From assembly GCA_019426215.1 (NCBI GenBank), contig CM033400.1:11454568-11518567 (forward strand): 64,000 nucleotides of DNA. The letters run 5' to 3'. Source of the stretch: Buddleja alternifolia. Lineage: Eukaryota; Streptophyta; Magnoliopsida; Lamiales; Scrophulariaceae. The number at the start of each line of letters is the position of its first letter. The stretch's first letter is position 1. Below the pieces are notes generated by a model that was not told where the DNA came from, searched no databases, and was given only the letters and a program-made list of their open reading frames with translations. This document shows, in pieces, positions 33,935-44,141 of this stretch. The translations under genes were made by a program, and so were the position numbers.

Positions 33935-36900
33935 ATGGATCGAAGTTGGATTTTAGCAGATCGTATGTCGGAACAGTATGAGAAAGGTGTGAAAAAGTTC
34001 ATAAAGTTTGCGGTTGACCATGCACCAGATCGAACTAGGATCACTTGCCCGTGTTTACGTTGTTGTTTTGGAAAGAGAATTAGTCCACGTGAGTTGGAAG
34101 ATCATTTGGTGTGTAATGGAATTGATAAAAGCTACAAACGTTGGACAAGACACGGTGAAAGCAGTGTCCCGTTGGATGATTTGGGTGGTACATCATATCC
34201 ATCACACGATTTCAACATGAATGATTATGAACCTGATCGTTTGGAGGAGATGACAAATGTGATTGAGGAGGATTTGCGAAATTGTCCTAAAATGTTTGAC
34301 AATTTGACAAGTGATTCAAAGACACCACTGTATAGTGGTAGTAAATTCACGAGATTGAAAACAGTTCTTAACCTATACAAGTTAAAAGCCAACAATGGGT
34401 GGAGTGATAAGAGTTTCACAGACTTGCTTGGTTTATTAAAAAGCATGCTACCTGAGGATAATGTGTTACCTAATCGTACTTATGAGGCTAAACGGATGTT
34501 AACCTCAATTGGCATGGGATATGAGAGGATACATACGTGTCTCAATGATTGCGTATTATTTAGAATTGACTATGCATCATTGAAGGCCTGTCCAAAATGT
34601 GGCGCCTCACGGTACAAGAAGAATGGATCTACGCCTGTCAAAACCATGTGGTATTTGCCTATAATACCACGATTTAAACGCATGTACAGTAGTAAAGATT
34701 TAGCCAAGGACTTGACATGACATGCTGATAGAAGGTTTGAAGAAAGGATTGAAGATGACAAGATTCGACATCCCTCAGATTCTCCTCAATGGAAAAAGAT
34801 TGATGATGATTTCCCTGAATTTGGTGAAGAATCAAGAAACCTGCGCCTTGTATTGGCTACAGATGGCATGAACCCTCATGGCTTGCAAAGCAGCTCACAT
34901 AGTACATGGCCGGTGATTTTGATGATCTACAACCTTCCCCCATCGCGATGCATGAAGCCAGAGCATATAATGATGCCTATACTCATTTCTGGGCCGAAAC
35001 AACCTGGAAATGATATAGATGTCTACTTGACCCCTTTAATTGAGGATTTGAAGGTGTTGTGGGACACCGGTGTTCAAGTATATGACGGGTTGAGAGAAGA
35101 AAATTTTAATCTCAGAGTCATGTTATTTGGAACAATCAATGATTTTCCGGCAAGAGCAAACCTCGAGGGATATGGTGTACATGGCCAATGTGGATGCCCC
35201 ATATGTGTGAAGAGTACAGATCAATATCGATTGACACACTCCCAGAAATATGCATTCCAAGGGCATCGGAGATGGCTAAATCGGAACCATCGATATCGTC
35301 GGTGGAAGAAAGCTTTCAATGGGAATATAGAAGAAGGTCGAGCTCCTAAGTGCTTAACTGGTGAAGAAGTGTTTGAAAATGTAAGAGACTTGGAGGTTAA
35401 ATTTGGAAAGACTTTTGCATGTGGCCTTGCAAAAACTGGGTGGAAAAAAAAGTCAATTTTCTTTGAGTTGCCGTATTGGACGTCTTTACATGTTAGACAT
35501 TTTCTCGATATAATGCATATTGAGAAAAATGTATTTGATAGCGTCATTGGAACACTTCTAAATGTGCCCGGAAAGACAAAAGATGGCGTAAAGGCACGGT
35601 TAGACTTGGTTGAAATGAAGATAAGAGGAAAATTGACACCAACAAATAAGGGGAAACGTACTTTTTGCCTCCAGCAGCTCACACTCTAGCCAGGAAAGAA
35701 AAAATTGCATTATGTGAGTTTCTTAATGGAGTGAAAGTTCCAGAAGGGTATTCTTCAAACATTAGCAGTCTTGTATCAATGAAGGATTTGAAGCTAAAAC
35801 ACTTGAAGACTCACGATTGTCATGTAATCATGGATCATTTGCTACCAATTGCTATACGGGCCATTTTGCCAAAAAAGGTGAGAGACACGATAACTAAATT
35901 GTGTTTCTTCTTCAAAGCAATGTGGAGCAAGGTGTTTGATCCTGAGCAATTTCCTGCACTTCAAAAACAAATTGTCATCACTTTGTGTGAGCTTGAAATG
36001 TATTTTCCACCTGCTTTTTTTGATATAATGACTCATCTACCCATTCACTTGGTTAGAGAGACTCAACTATGTGGACCGGCTTTTATGAGATCTATGTATC
36101 CGGCTGAGCGTTATATGAAGGTATTGAAAGGCTACGTGAAAAATCGTAGTCGACCGGAAGGTTGCATTGTTGAACGGTACATAGTTGATGAAGCCATTAC
36201 ATTTTGCACAGAGTATCTGACAGATTCTAATGTTGCAGAGCTCCCAAAGTCTCATGTTGTGGGAGGGGGAACAGAAGGAGTCGGATTAATGGGAAAACAA
36301 TTAGCTAGTGTTCATATTACACAAAGGGATCAGGCACACCTATATGTGCTCCACAACACCGATGAGGTTGACCCATATGTTGAAGAGCATAAGAACCAAC
36401 TTAGGAGATTCAATCCAATTAAAAATGAGAGTTGGATTTCAAGAGAGCATAATAAGAGTTTCATCGATTGGTTCCGAAAGCATTTTGAAGAAAAACAGAA
36501 AGAGAATCCACAGCTTTCAGTTTCAGATAAATTGACACGGCTGTCGATGGGTCCGGACAGACTAGTATTTTGTTATTCAGGTTATCGTATCAATGGTCGC
36601 ACATTCTATACAAAAGACCAAGACGAACGAAGTACAATGCAGAATAGTGGTGTGAGTCTTGTAGCTCAAGCAATGCATATCTCAAGTGCGAAAGATAATA
36701 ATCCTATCTATGCCGATTTATCATATTACGGGGTGATTGAACGTATATGGGAGCTTGATTATAGTTGGTTTCGGGTGCCTGTATTTGGGTGTAGGTGGGT
36801 TGACAATAAACATGGTGTCGATAATAGTGAAATAGGCTTCACTCGAGTAGACCTTGAAAGAGTGGGATACAAAGATGAACCTTTCATTTTAGCGTCACAA

Positions 36901-37215
36901 GCTAAACAAGTATTTTTTGTTACCGATCCTATTGATAAGAGGTGGTCCATTGTTTTATCGGCAAACAAAAATACATGTATTGAAGGTGATTATGAAGAAA
37001 GTGAAGATGATGGAGAAAACCCTATCTCCTTAGGTGATTCACAATCAATTGATAGTGACGATGACTTGGATATAAGTGATGATGAATTGTATATGCGTCA
37101 AGATCACCAAGAGGGGATATGGATTAATCCGTCAGTTCGTCGCCGTACTAAAAAAAATGGTCGTACCAATGGGAAGCAAAAGACTGTTAAGCCAACGACA
37201 AAAAGAAAACGATGA
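33935..37215 (+). pseudogene. CACTA-1 TNPD-type transposase (Transposase_21), two lesions
   Basis: Domain order is the classical one. The transposase-associated N-terminal domain (33935 on: MDRSWILADRMSEQYEKGV, CPCLRC) is followed by the tnp2/Transposase_21 core (34853-35689; NLRLVLATDGMNPHG, DFPARANLEGYG, HGQCGCPIC, RHFLDIMHIEKNV), DUF4218 (35665 on; HDCHVIMDHLLPIAIR, CELEMYFPPAFFDIMTHL), then DUF4216 (NPIYADLSYYGVIERIW, FRVPVFGCRWVDN). A basic tail ends at 37215. An in-frame TGA at 34718-34720 stands where the family has tryptophan (LTWHADRR). A run of five T at 35662-35666 shifts the frame where six would keep FLPPAAHTL in phase. Apart from these it is complete. It would cut and rejoin the CACTA ends if intact. 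Confidence 0.93.
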
Positions 37216-37445
37216 AAGGTATTAGAATTTATTTCATAATTGTATGATAGACTTCTTTCAATATTTATACTTAGTTGCTAGAAAATTTATATTCTTGAGA
37301 TTTGCCAATTTTTGTGGAAAATTTAAGGGAAATAGGGGTTGATTGATTTTAAGGTTAATTTGGTTTAGCTGGGAGTTAATTATGTTTAATTGAGGATTAA
37401 ATTTTGTTTATTTTGTGGTTTAGGATAATTTTGTTTATTTTGTGA

Positions 37446-37657
37446 TTTATTACTTCTATTTGAAATTTATTATTGCCAAATGAATCTGCCAAATTTATAT
37501 GAAGATAACTTCTGTATTTATTACGTCTATTTGAAATTTATTATTGCCAAATGAATCTGCCAAATTTATATGAAGATAACTTCTGTATTTATTACGTCAT
37601 TTGAAAATTATTATTGCCAAATGAATCTGCCAAATTTATATGAATCTAACTTCTGTA
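37446..37657. repeat. Three tandem 70-71-bp repeats before the second CACTA-1 gene
   Basis: The unit contains tattgccaaatgaatctgcc and aacttctgta; copies are anchored at 37471, 37542 and 37612. They lie between the transposase stop and the splice acceptor before the second gene's ATG, so probably in a leader intron or promoter. Confidence 0.9.
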
Positions 37658-37678
37658 TTATTTGTCTTTTGTAGGTCG

Positions 37679-40600
37679 ATGGCTTCAAATCCTGATGGTA
37701 GTTTTCCCGACGATGATGTATATGGATCAGATAGCGGTCATGAGAAGGACATACGGAGAGGTGTCTCTGCTATGAAAAAAGTTGTCAATGCCAGAAGTAA
37801 AGGCATAAGGCTACCTGTCGGCTGGAATGACAGAGGTCAGCCAATTAACCCCAACAAATCAATATTTGTTGGGTATATAGGCGTGCAGGTTCGGCAGAAG
37901 GTGTCGATTGCCATTAGTACTTGGCGCAAAGTCCCGTCAGCAACAAAAAAAAACATTTGGGATGAGATGAAGGTAATTTGGATATTATCTTATTTGTAAG
38001 TGTTAATGTATTATCATATTCTCTAAATTATAATTTTATATATACTTTATTGTTTGTTTTTTGTAGTTGGCGTTTGATATTGACGAAAGTCGACAAAAGT
38101 ACGTACTAGCAGAAGCTGGGAGGCTAGCACGTAACTTCAGGAGCTACATAAGCAGAAAGTATGTGCGAGATGATGATGGAAACGTTAATGTCAACCCACC
38201 TCCACAATATGAGATATCCCAAGCCGATTGGGCGGCATTTTTAGAGGTTCGCTTAGGTGAACCTTGGCAGGTAGCTAGTCATTTTAATTTACAGTTTCAT
38301 TTGTTGGTTATTGCGTTTATATTTAGCTAATAATTTGATAATGTAATAAACAGAAAATAAGCATGGACAATCAGGAAAGAGCAAAGAACCCTGAATATCC
38401 TTACCGGAAAGGGAGTTTTGGAGATGCTGTTGTGGAGCAAATGGAGGTATGTAGTTCATTTAGCAGTGAATCCTTACAATTTTTTTAATAATAATTCTAT
38501 GTTAATGCATACATATATTTTTTAATGAAAATACAGATAAATAAAAGAAGGGATGCGGGATCCGATTGTACAGATGTGACACGAGCACTCGTGTGGAGGG
38601 TTTCGCGTTCCGATCCGACAAATCAAATTGATAACGAAAATGTTAGAAGAGTGGTGAATGAAATGGTGAGTTATTGGCAATTTTAGCTCTATTAATTGTT
38701 TTATTGAAATACTATTAAAAGCACAAGGTTCACTATTTTTTTTAATTTTTAAAAATATATCATTACAGGAGAGCATTTCACAAGAGAGCACTAGCCATAG
38801 TGGAACTTACACGAGTCGAGATGACCTATTGGCTAAAGCTATTAAAAGGAAAGAGCATCCGGGTCGCGTTAGGGGTGTTGGCTTTGGGGTCTCACAAAGA
38901 GACTATTTTAAGGATCCAAAGCCTGCTTCAGAAAAGGAGATGGAAAACTTGAGAAACATAGTGAAAAACCTCTCTGAAACTATGGTTGCCATGCAACAAC
39001 GAATTGATGTTTTGGAAGCCCCTAACTCGCGTCAGCCACATGAAGATGACGTCATTTCTTTGAAAGATAGCAGCCCAGAACCAGGTTATAAGATGCTTCC
39101 TGAGGTAAAATATTTGAACTTGTTTATTAATCATACAACTTGCGACTCTCTATTTTCTGTAAATCATACAAAACTTTCTAATATAATGTTGTATATATAT
39201 ATATACGTGTGTGTGTAGGGTATCACTCCATGTCAATTAGCACTTTCATCTCCATCATATCGTGTGGTGGCTAAAGGACAGCTATACAATCGATCAGAGA
39301 CTGATAGAACACTTCACAACTGTCAATTAGCCACCAACAATGTGAAAGTGCGCATTGACACTGCAGTTGAGGCTAATACACTCCTGCCCGTCCCTCTCAA
39401 TGATGAAATATTCTCCATTTCTCATGCGCTGGGTACCTTTGTTGCTTGGCCAGCGAGTCTTGTCATTGTCACTGCTGCACCGGTATGTAATTAATAGCTA
39501 GTCATTAATAAATTATAACAATTTGTTTGAGGTTACTAAATATACTTTGGTGTGTAACATTTATATTTTATTTTCTTGCTTAAACAGTCCAAATCATCTG
39601 CAAACCGTAAGTCAGGGACGTCGAAGCGGTCAGCTGTCAAAGGAAAATCTCAAGTGGCCGAGCCTGCAGGTGAAGTAGACATATGTGCAGATCTTCAACT
39701 AGATGGACTCCCTAATGACCTTGTATTTCTGGGAAAGTACACGAAGATGATGAAGATTGATGCCCTGATCAATATATATATGGACGAAGCCATTATGAAT
39801 GTTTCATTTCCAGAGTTCATTGGGAAGGAGGAGATCTATCACCTTCTGTGTAGAAAAGAAATAGGAGCCTCTATCATTACAGCGTACATAAAGTAAGTTT
39901 TTTAATTATTTTACTACATCTAAACTACGATTATTTTCGTCACTCGAAATTCATTTTTTATGCTCAATTTAGGTGTTTGTGGTTTAACTACGTGATCCCC
40001 GAAGGAAAAGAAGCAAGTTTCGGGTTCCTTAGCCCACATTCCATAGCTGCTCAAACAGACCCGTCAGTTCAACAAGTGCAGTACATAGCACGTGCTATGA
40101 TGCAGAGTACACAACAAAATAAGTTATTTCTTGCACCTTACAACACCGGGTGAGCTACTAAAGACTCGATTTTAATTTGTAAAACTAGCTACGCAAAACA
40201 AATTTTCAACTATCTTTTGAATGCTTTGTAGGGGTCATTGGTTGTTGCTTGCAATTAATCCATTTAAAGAGATTGTTTACTATCTGGATTCTGTGCATGG
40301 TGAGCCGCAATACAGAGATGATATGATACTAAAATTCAATCAGTAAGTTTTTCATTCAATCAATGTATCCATTATATTTAATATTTTTTTAAATTGTATT
40401 TATTTCACATAATTTCTTGTTTTTAACATATTTTCTTGTTTTTTATATTTTTTTATAGAGCTGTGCACATATTTCGTGCAAACTGCAACAACCAATCCAA
40501 CAAATCCAAAAACTCGGACTGTAAATGGTTTACTATAAAGGTTAGCGTTTTCTAGGTTCATGAGATTATATATTCGTATAGAAGTTCGTCTTCTAATACA

Positions 40601-40942
40601 ATGTAAGTTTGATTGCTTTTGTAGTGCCCCCGGCAGACCAACGAGGTGGATTGTGGCTATTTCGTTATGAGATTCATGAAAGAGATTATTAGCCACGGAC
40701 TATCTATAATCCCAACAGCGGTATACATAATCCTTATATATATATACTTAATTCTATTACTTTTGAAATTATTAAACCTTAATTGGTAGGTAATTGAAAT
40801 GTTATTTCACTTTGCAATTAATCTCTATATATATACATATATCTTGCAGTACTTTAAGGATTGTCAATCCTTCTATACTGATGAGCAAATTGATGAAGTA
40901 CGCTGCGAAGTTGCACGTTACATTTTCTTAGCAGCTCCTTAG
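37679..40942 (+). CDS. CACTA-1 Ptta/En-Spm protein fused to Ulp1-type cysteine protease
   Basis: Twelve exons join in one frame: 37679-37972, 38067-38270, 38354-38446, 38537-38665, 38769-39104, 39219-39482, 39588-39892, 39973-40149, 40232-40342, 40459-40540, 40625-40720, 40850-40942. All introns are GT-AG; the result is about 727 aa with no stop. The start is the ATG after a ttttgtag acceptor at 37674. Exons 1-5 resemble the plant Ptta/En/Spm transposase-protein family and include a coiled coil (EMENLRNIVKNLSETMVAM). Exon 6 (CQLALSSPSYRVVAKG, LGTFVAWPASLVIV) resembles a domain common in such proteins. Exons 7-12 form a C48 (Ulp1/SENP) protease with GHW (His 40236), LDS (Asp 40287), CPRQTNEVDCGYFV (Gln 40634, Cys 40652). 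Such enzymes cleave SUMO or related conjugates; the substrate here is unknown. Confidence 0.87.
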
Positions 40943-41194
40943 AAATTAGGTAATTTAGTTTTTGTACATTGTGACTTGCTATAAATTGAGATTTGATTTA
41001 TTGTATTTCGTAAGGTCATTAGTAATTTAATTAGTTAATTGTACATTTTGTTGGAGATTAAAGATGGTAATATTGAAGTTTGGGATGATGTTTGCTTATG
41101 TTGAATATGTTTTGTTGTTAGTTGAAATTTGTTGATTGGATCATTGCATATTACAGGCACTATCATGACAGCGCAATAAATAATTAAAAAAAAA
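40943..41194 (+). other. CACTA-1 3' untranslated/spacer region
   Basis: It is AT-rich with no coding signal, between the protease stop codon and the subterminal repeats. Possible polyadenylation signals (aataaa-like, for example near 41174) are not decisive. Confidence 0.5.
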
Positions 41195-41556
41195 ACAGAA
41201 AAAAAACAGCGGTTCTGCAGAACCGCTGCCACAGTTCTCACCTGTGGCAGCGGTTCTCGAAGAACCGCTGCCAAAGGTCTCACCTGTGGCAGCGGTTCTC
41301 CCAAAACCGCTGCCACAGGTGAGACCTTTGGCAGCGGTTTTCCCAGAACCGCTGCCACAGGTCCGTTATTTATTTTTATTTTTTTGGTTTTTTCACAGCG
41401 GTGTTCAGGAAACCGCTGTCATAGGTAGACCTATTACAGCGGTTTTGTAACCGCTGTCATAGGTCCACCCCTATAACAGCGGTACCTTTGACAGCGGTTA
41501 AAACCGCTGCCATAGGCCCAAAAAAACCGCTGTCATAGGTCATTTTTGTAGTAGTG
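41195..41556. repeat. CACTA-1 3' subterminal and terminal repeats
   Basis: It has about eight alternating units of ggcagcggtt/aaccgctgcc with spacers acctgtggcag and ccaaaggtctcacc. Towards the terminus they change to the variant gacagcggtt/aaccgctgtcatagg also seen next to the 5' end. It ends TTTTTGTAGTAGTG. Confidence 0.9.
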
Positions 41557-42240
41557 TTTAGCCAAATGCTCAAAAGGCTAAGAAGAAACCTTGCCACTGT
41601 GAATCAAATGCTAATCGTCAAGCGCCCAAGGTGCACCCTAAGCCAGCACCAAACAAATATCAGCTTCAATATCCACAACGATCAAGGTCATATTATCAAT
41701 ACTATGAAGATTATGATTATGATTACTATTATAATCGAGGATATTATTATGCACCCAAAAGGCACACACAACACAAGGTGAAACCCAAAATGACTAATCC
41801 TCCTATAATGAAGACTAAGCAAATACGGATTCCTAAAGTTCTAATTCAGACTAACAATACTAATGTAAAAGGACCCAAGTCACAATGGGTACCTAAAAAG
41901 AACTAGAACTGCCCTTTGAATGTAGGTACCTAGAGCCAGAGCCAATACATCTGTTTGGTACATCGATAGTGGGTCGTCAAGGCACATGACAGGTTCAAAG
42001 GATCTCTTGATTAACTATCGAGCCACCAATAGTCCTCAGGTTGTATTTGGTGACAACTCCAAAGGTAAAACCAAAAGTATAGGTACTGTGCATAGGGGGA
42101 ACATCATGATAAATGATGAATATTATGTTGATTTCTTAAGCATAATCTTTTAAGCATAAGTCAATTTTGTGATAAAGGTTTTGAAGTAAAAAATTTAAGT
42201 GACTATTGCTATATTGATGACGCTAAGATTGGATCTACTA
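41557..42240 (+). pseudogene. Copia-3 linker and protease remnant
   Basis: After the CACTA element the copia-3 frame resumes with a Tyr/Asp-rich linker (YYQYYEDYDYDYYY) and GPKSQWVPKK, the conserved segment before protease in SIRE-type gag-pol. The protease motif VWYIDSGSSRHMTGS follows, with the catalytic Asp codon at 41965. A TAG near 41904 and later stops break the frame. Confidence 0.87.
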
Positions 42241-42273
42241 AATTGAAAAGAAAAAAACACAAATAATATTTAT

Positions 42274-43260
42274 TTGGTAGATTGGGGTTCAACAATTGAT
42301 ATCAACCCAACATGCTTTATAGCTAAAAATGAATTTAAAATGGGCTGGTTATGGCCTAGAAAAATGAATCACCTCAACTTTAAAACAACCTCTCAGCTTC
42401 TAACGCTAAATCTTGTAAAGGGGTTACCTAAAGGACCTTTTCATAAGGATCGCCTTTGTGACACTTGTCAAATGGACAAACAAGTTAAATCATCTTTCAA
42501 GAGAAAGCCTTGTCTATCTACCTATAGGATACTTGAACTACTTCACATGGATCTGTTTGAACCTGTTCAAACGATCAGTGTGAGTGGTCAAAAGTATTCT
42601 TTGGTGATAGTAGATGCTTTCTCTCGATTTACTTGGGTGGAATTTTTGCCATCCAAAGATGAAACATGTGACAAGCTCACAATGCTTATTCGGCAACTTC
42701 AAACTTTGAAAAATCATAAGGTTGCAAGAATAAGGAGCGATCACGGTATTGAGTTTACTAACAAGATTGTTGAGAAGTTTTGTGCAGAAAATGGAATACA
42801 CATGAGTATTCAGCTCCTAGAACTCCTCAACAGAATGGTGTTTCTGAGCATCGGAACTGAATGTTAAAGGAAGCCACTAGAACGATGTTAGCAGAGTCCA
42901 AGCTTGCTCCTACGTTTTAGGCCAAGGTGATCAATACTGCGTGTTATACTCAGAATCATTGCATGATCAACAAACAGTATGCTAAAACCCCATATGAACT
43001 ATGGAAGGGAGGTAAGCCAAATGTTTCATATTTTCACGTCTTTAGTTTAAAATGCTTTATTCATAATAATGAATCCCAAAGCCTAAAGACATTTGATCCT
43101 AAAGCGGATGAGGGAATTTTTATTGGCTATGCCAAAAATGGAAAGATTTTTGCATCCTCAATAAGATCAAATCGAAGGTTGAGGAATCTATTCATTTTGT
43201 TTTTGATGATGCTAACCAAGAGCCGAGTAAGTTTAACGCTAATGATGTAGGAATTGAAGA
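42274..43260 (+). pseudogene. Copia-3 integrase remnant
   Basis: The pre-integrase zinc region (WPRKMNHLNFKTT ... CDTCQMDKQVKSSF) has lost the first His (WPRK where WHRR is usual). The integrase core shows LLHMDLFEPV, VIVDAFSRFTWVEF and IRSDHGIEFTN, the first two acidic positions of D,D,E. A frameshift near 42815 moves the third block (SAPRTPQQNGVSE) to another frame. A further frame (42927-43250) has TPYELWKGGKPNVSYF and PKADEGIFIGYA, the conserved end of copia integrase. Confidence 0.9.
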
Positions 43261-43261
43261 T

Positions 43262-43885
43262 TTGTGTCATCAAGTGTCCAAATTTATTATTGATGATGTA
43301 AGTGACGAAGATGATGAGATCTGTGTGTTCCCTCCTAAGGTTACTCTTGAGGTTATCAAGGAAAATATTATAAGATCTGCTAATGATCATCAAGAGCAAA
43401 ATAAAAATTTTGAACATGAAGCGCCTGTGCAAGAGGTTAATGGGAATGCAATGCAAGATCAAGCGCCACAACAACCTCTAAACCCATTCCAACCAGATAG
43501 ATTATGGCTACGTGATCATCTACCAGAGCAAATTATTGGAGATATAGGAGCTCTTGTGAGGACTAAAGCCGCTACATTCAATTAGGCTATGTTCACGAGC
43601 TTCATATCTAAGATGGAACCAAAGAAAGTGGATGAAGCGCTAAATGATCCTAGTTGGATTGAAGTCATGCAAGAAGAGCTTAATCAGTTTGAGCATAGTA
43701 AGGTTTGGACGCTAGTACTAAGATCAACTCACCAAGGAGTTATTGGGACTAGATGGGTTTATAAAAAAAAGATGGATGAGAATGGTATTGTTGTAAGGAA
43801 CAAGGCCAGACTTGTCGCTCAAGGATATTGCCAAGAATAGGGTATTGAATTTGATGAGACATATGCTCCCATCGCCCGTCTTTTT
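43262..43885 (+). pseudogene. Copia-3 start of reverse transcriptase, truncated
   Basis: A charged linker (43262-43585) leads to the RT N-terminus: EALNDPSWIEVMQEELNQFE, VIGTRWVYKKKMDENG, RNKARLVAQGYCQE, then a stop and GIEFDETYAPIARL. The homology ends there (about 43885). The catalytic domain, RNase H and 3' LTR are absent; the next recognisable sequence is plant-gene intron, so the element's right end was lost. Confidence 0.88.
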
Positions 43886-44141
43886 CCAAGTGAAACAAAT
43901 TATTCAGAATTGTTGGAAATATAGAATACGAAAAATGGTTGAAGAAAGAAAGTCCATCATTGCACTCATTGTGCATGCATGTCAACACCTCAACATCTAG
44001 ATATAAGAAGTTCTTTTTTTAAGAAAAAAGTTGAAGTAAATATATGTTTTCACCCAAAAAATTATGTAATCTTATGAAAATAAGATTATAATTAATACAA
44101 ATTAATTATAATTGGATGAAATGAGAAATGAAATGACTTGC
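43886..44141 (-). other. AT-rich sequence, probable intron 2 of the GAD fragment
   Basis: Nothing coding is seen. It lies between the copia-3 breakpoint and exon 2 of the glutamate decarboxylase fragment, so is probably the start of its intron 2. The exact junction with copia-3 cannot be fixed. Confidence 0.45.

Larger units (their letters stand above)
32277..41556 (+). mobile_element. CACTA-1: En/Spm-type transposon with two genes
   Basis: It is 9280 bp, flanked by the 3-bp duplication TTT (32274-32276, 41557-41559). The ends CACTACCACAAAAAAG and TTTTTGTAGTAGTG are inverted copies starting CACTA. Palindromic subterminal repeats built on GGCAGCGGTT/AACCGCTGCC lie inside both ends. It carries a TNPD-type transposase gene (damaged) and a spliced second gene with Ptta/En-Spm and Ulp1-protease parts (apparently intact), both on the plus strand. 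It splits the copia-3 frame precisely. Confidence 0.95.

Noticed and set aside
36759..36968. Minus-strand frames opposite the CACTA transposase (also 35221-35682, 35842-36036)
   Set aside because: Shadows of the well-supported plus-strand transposase frame.
41035..41450. Frames with repeated 'AAVLxEPLPQV' on both strands
   Set aside because: This is the translation of the ggcagcggtt palindromes; the same peptide appears on both strands because the units are inverted.
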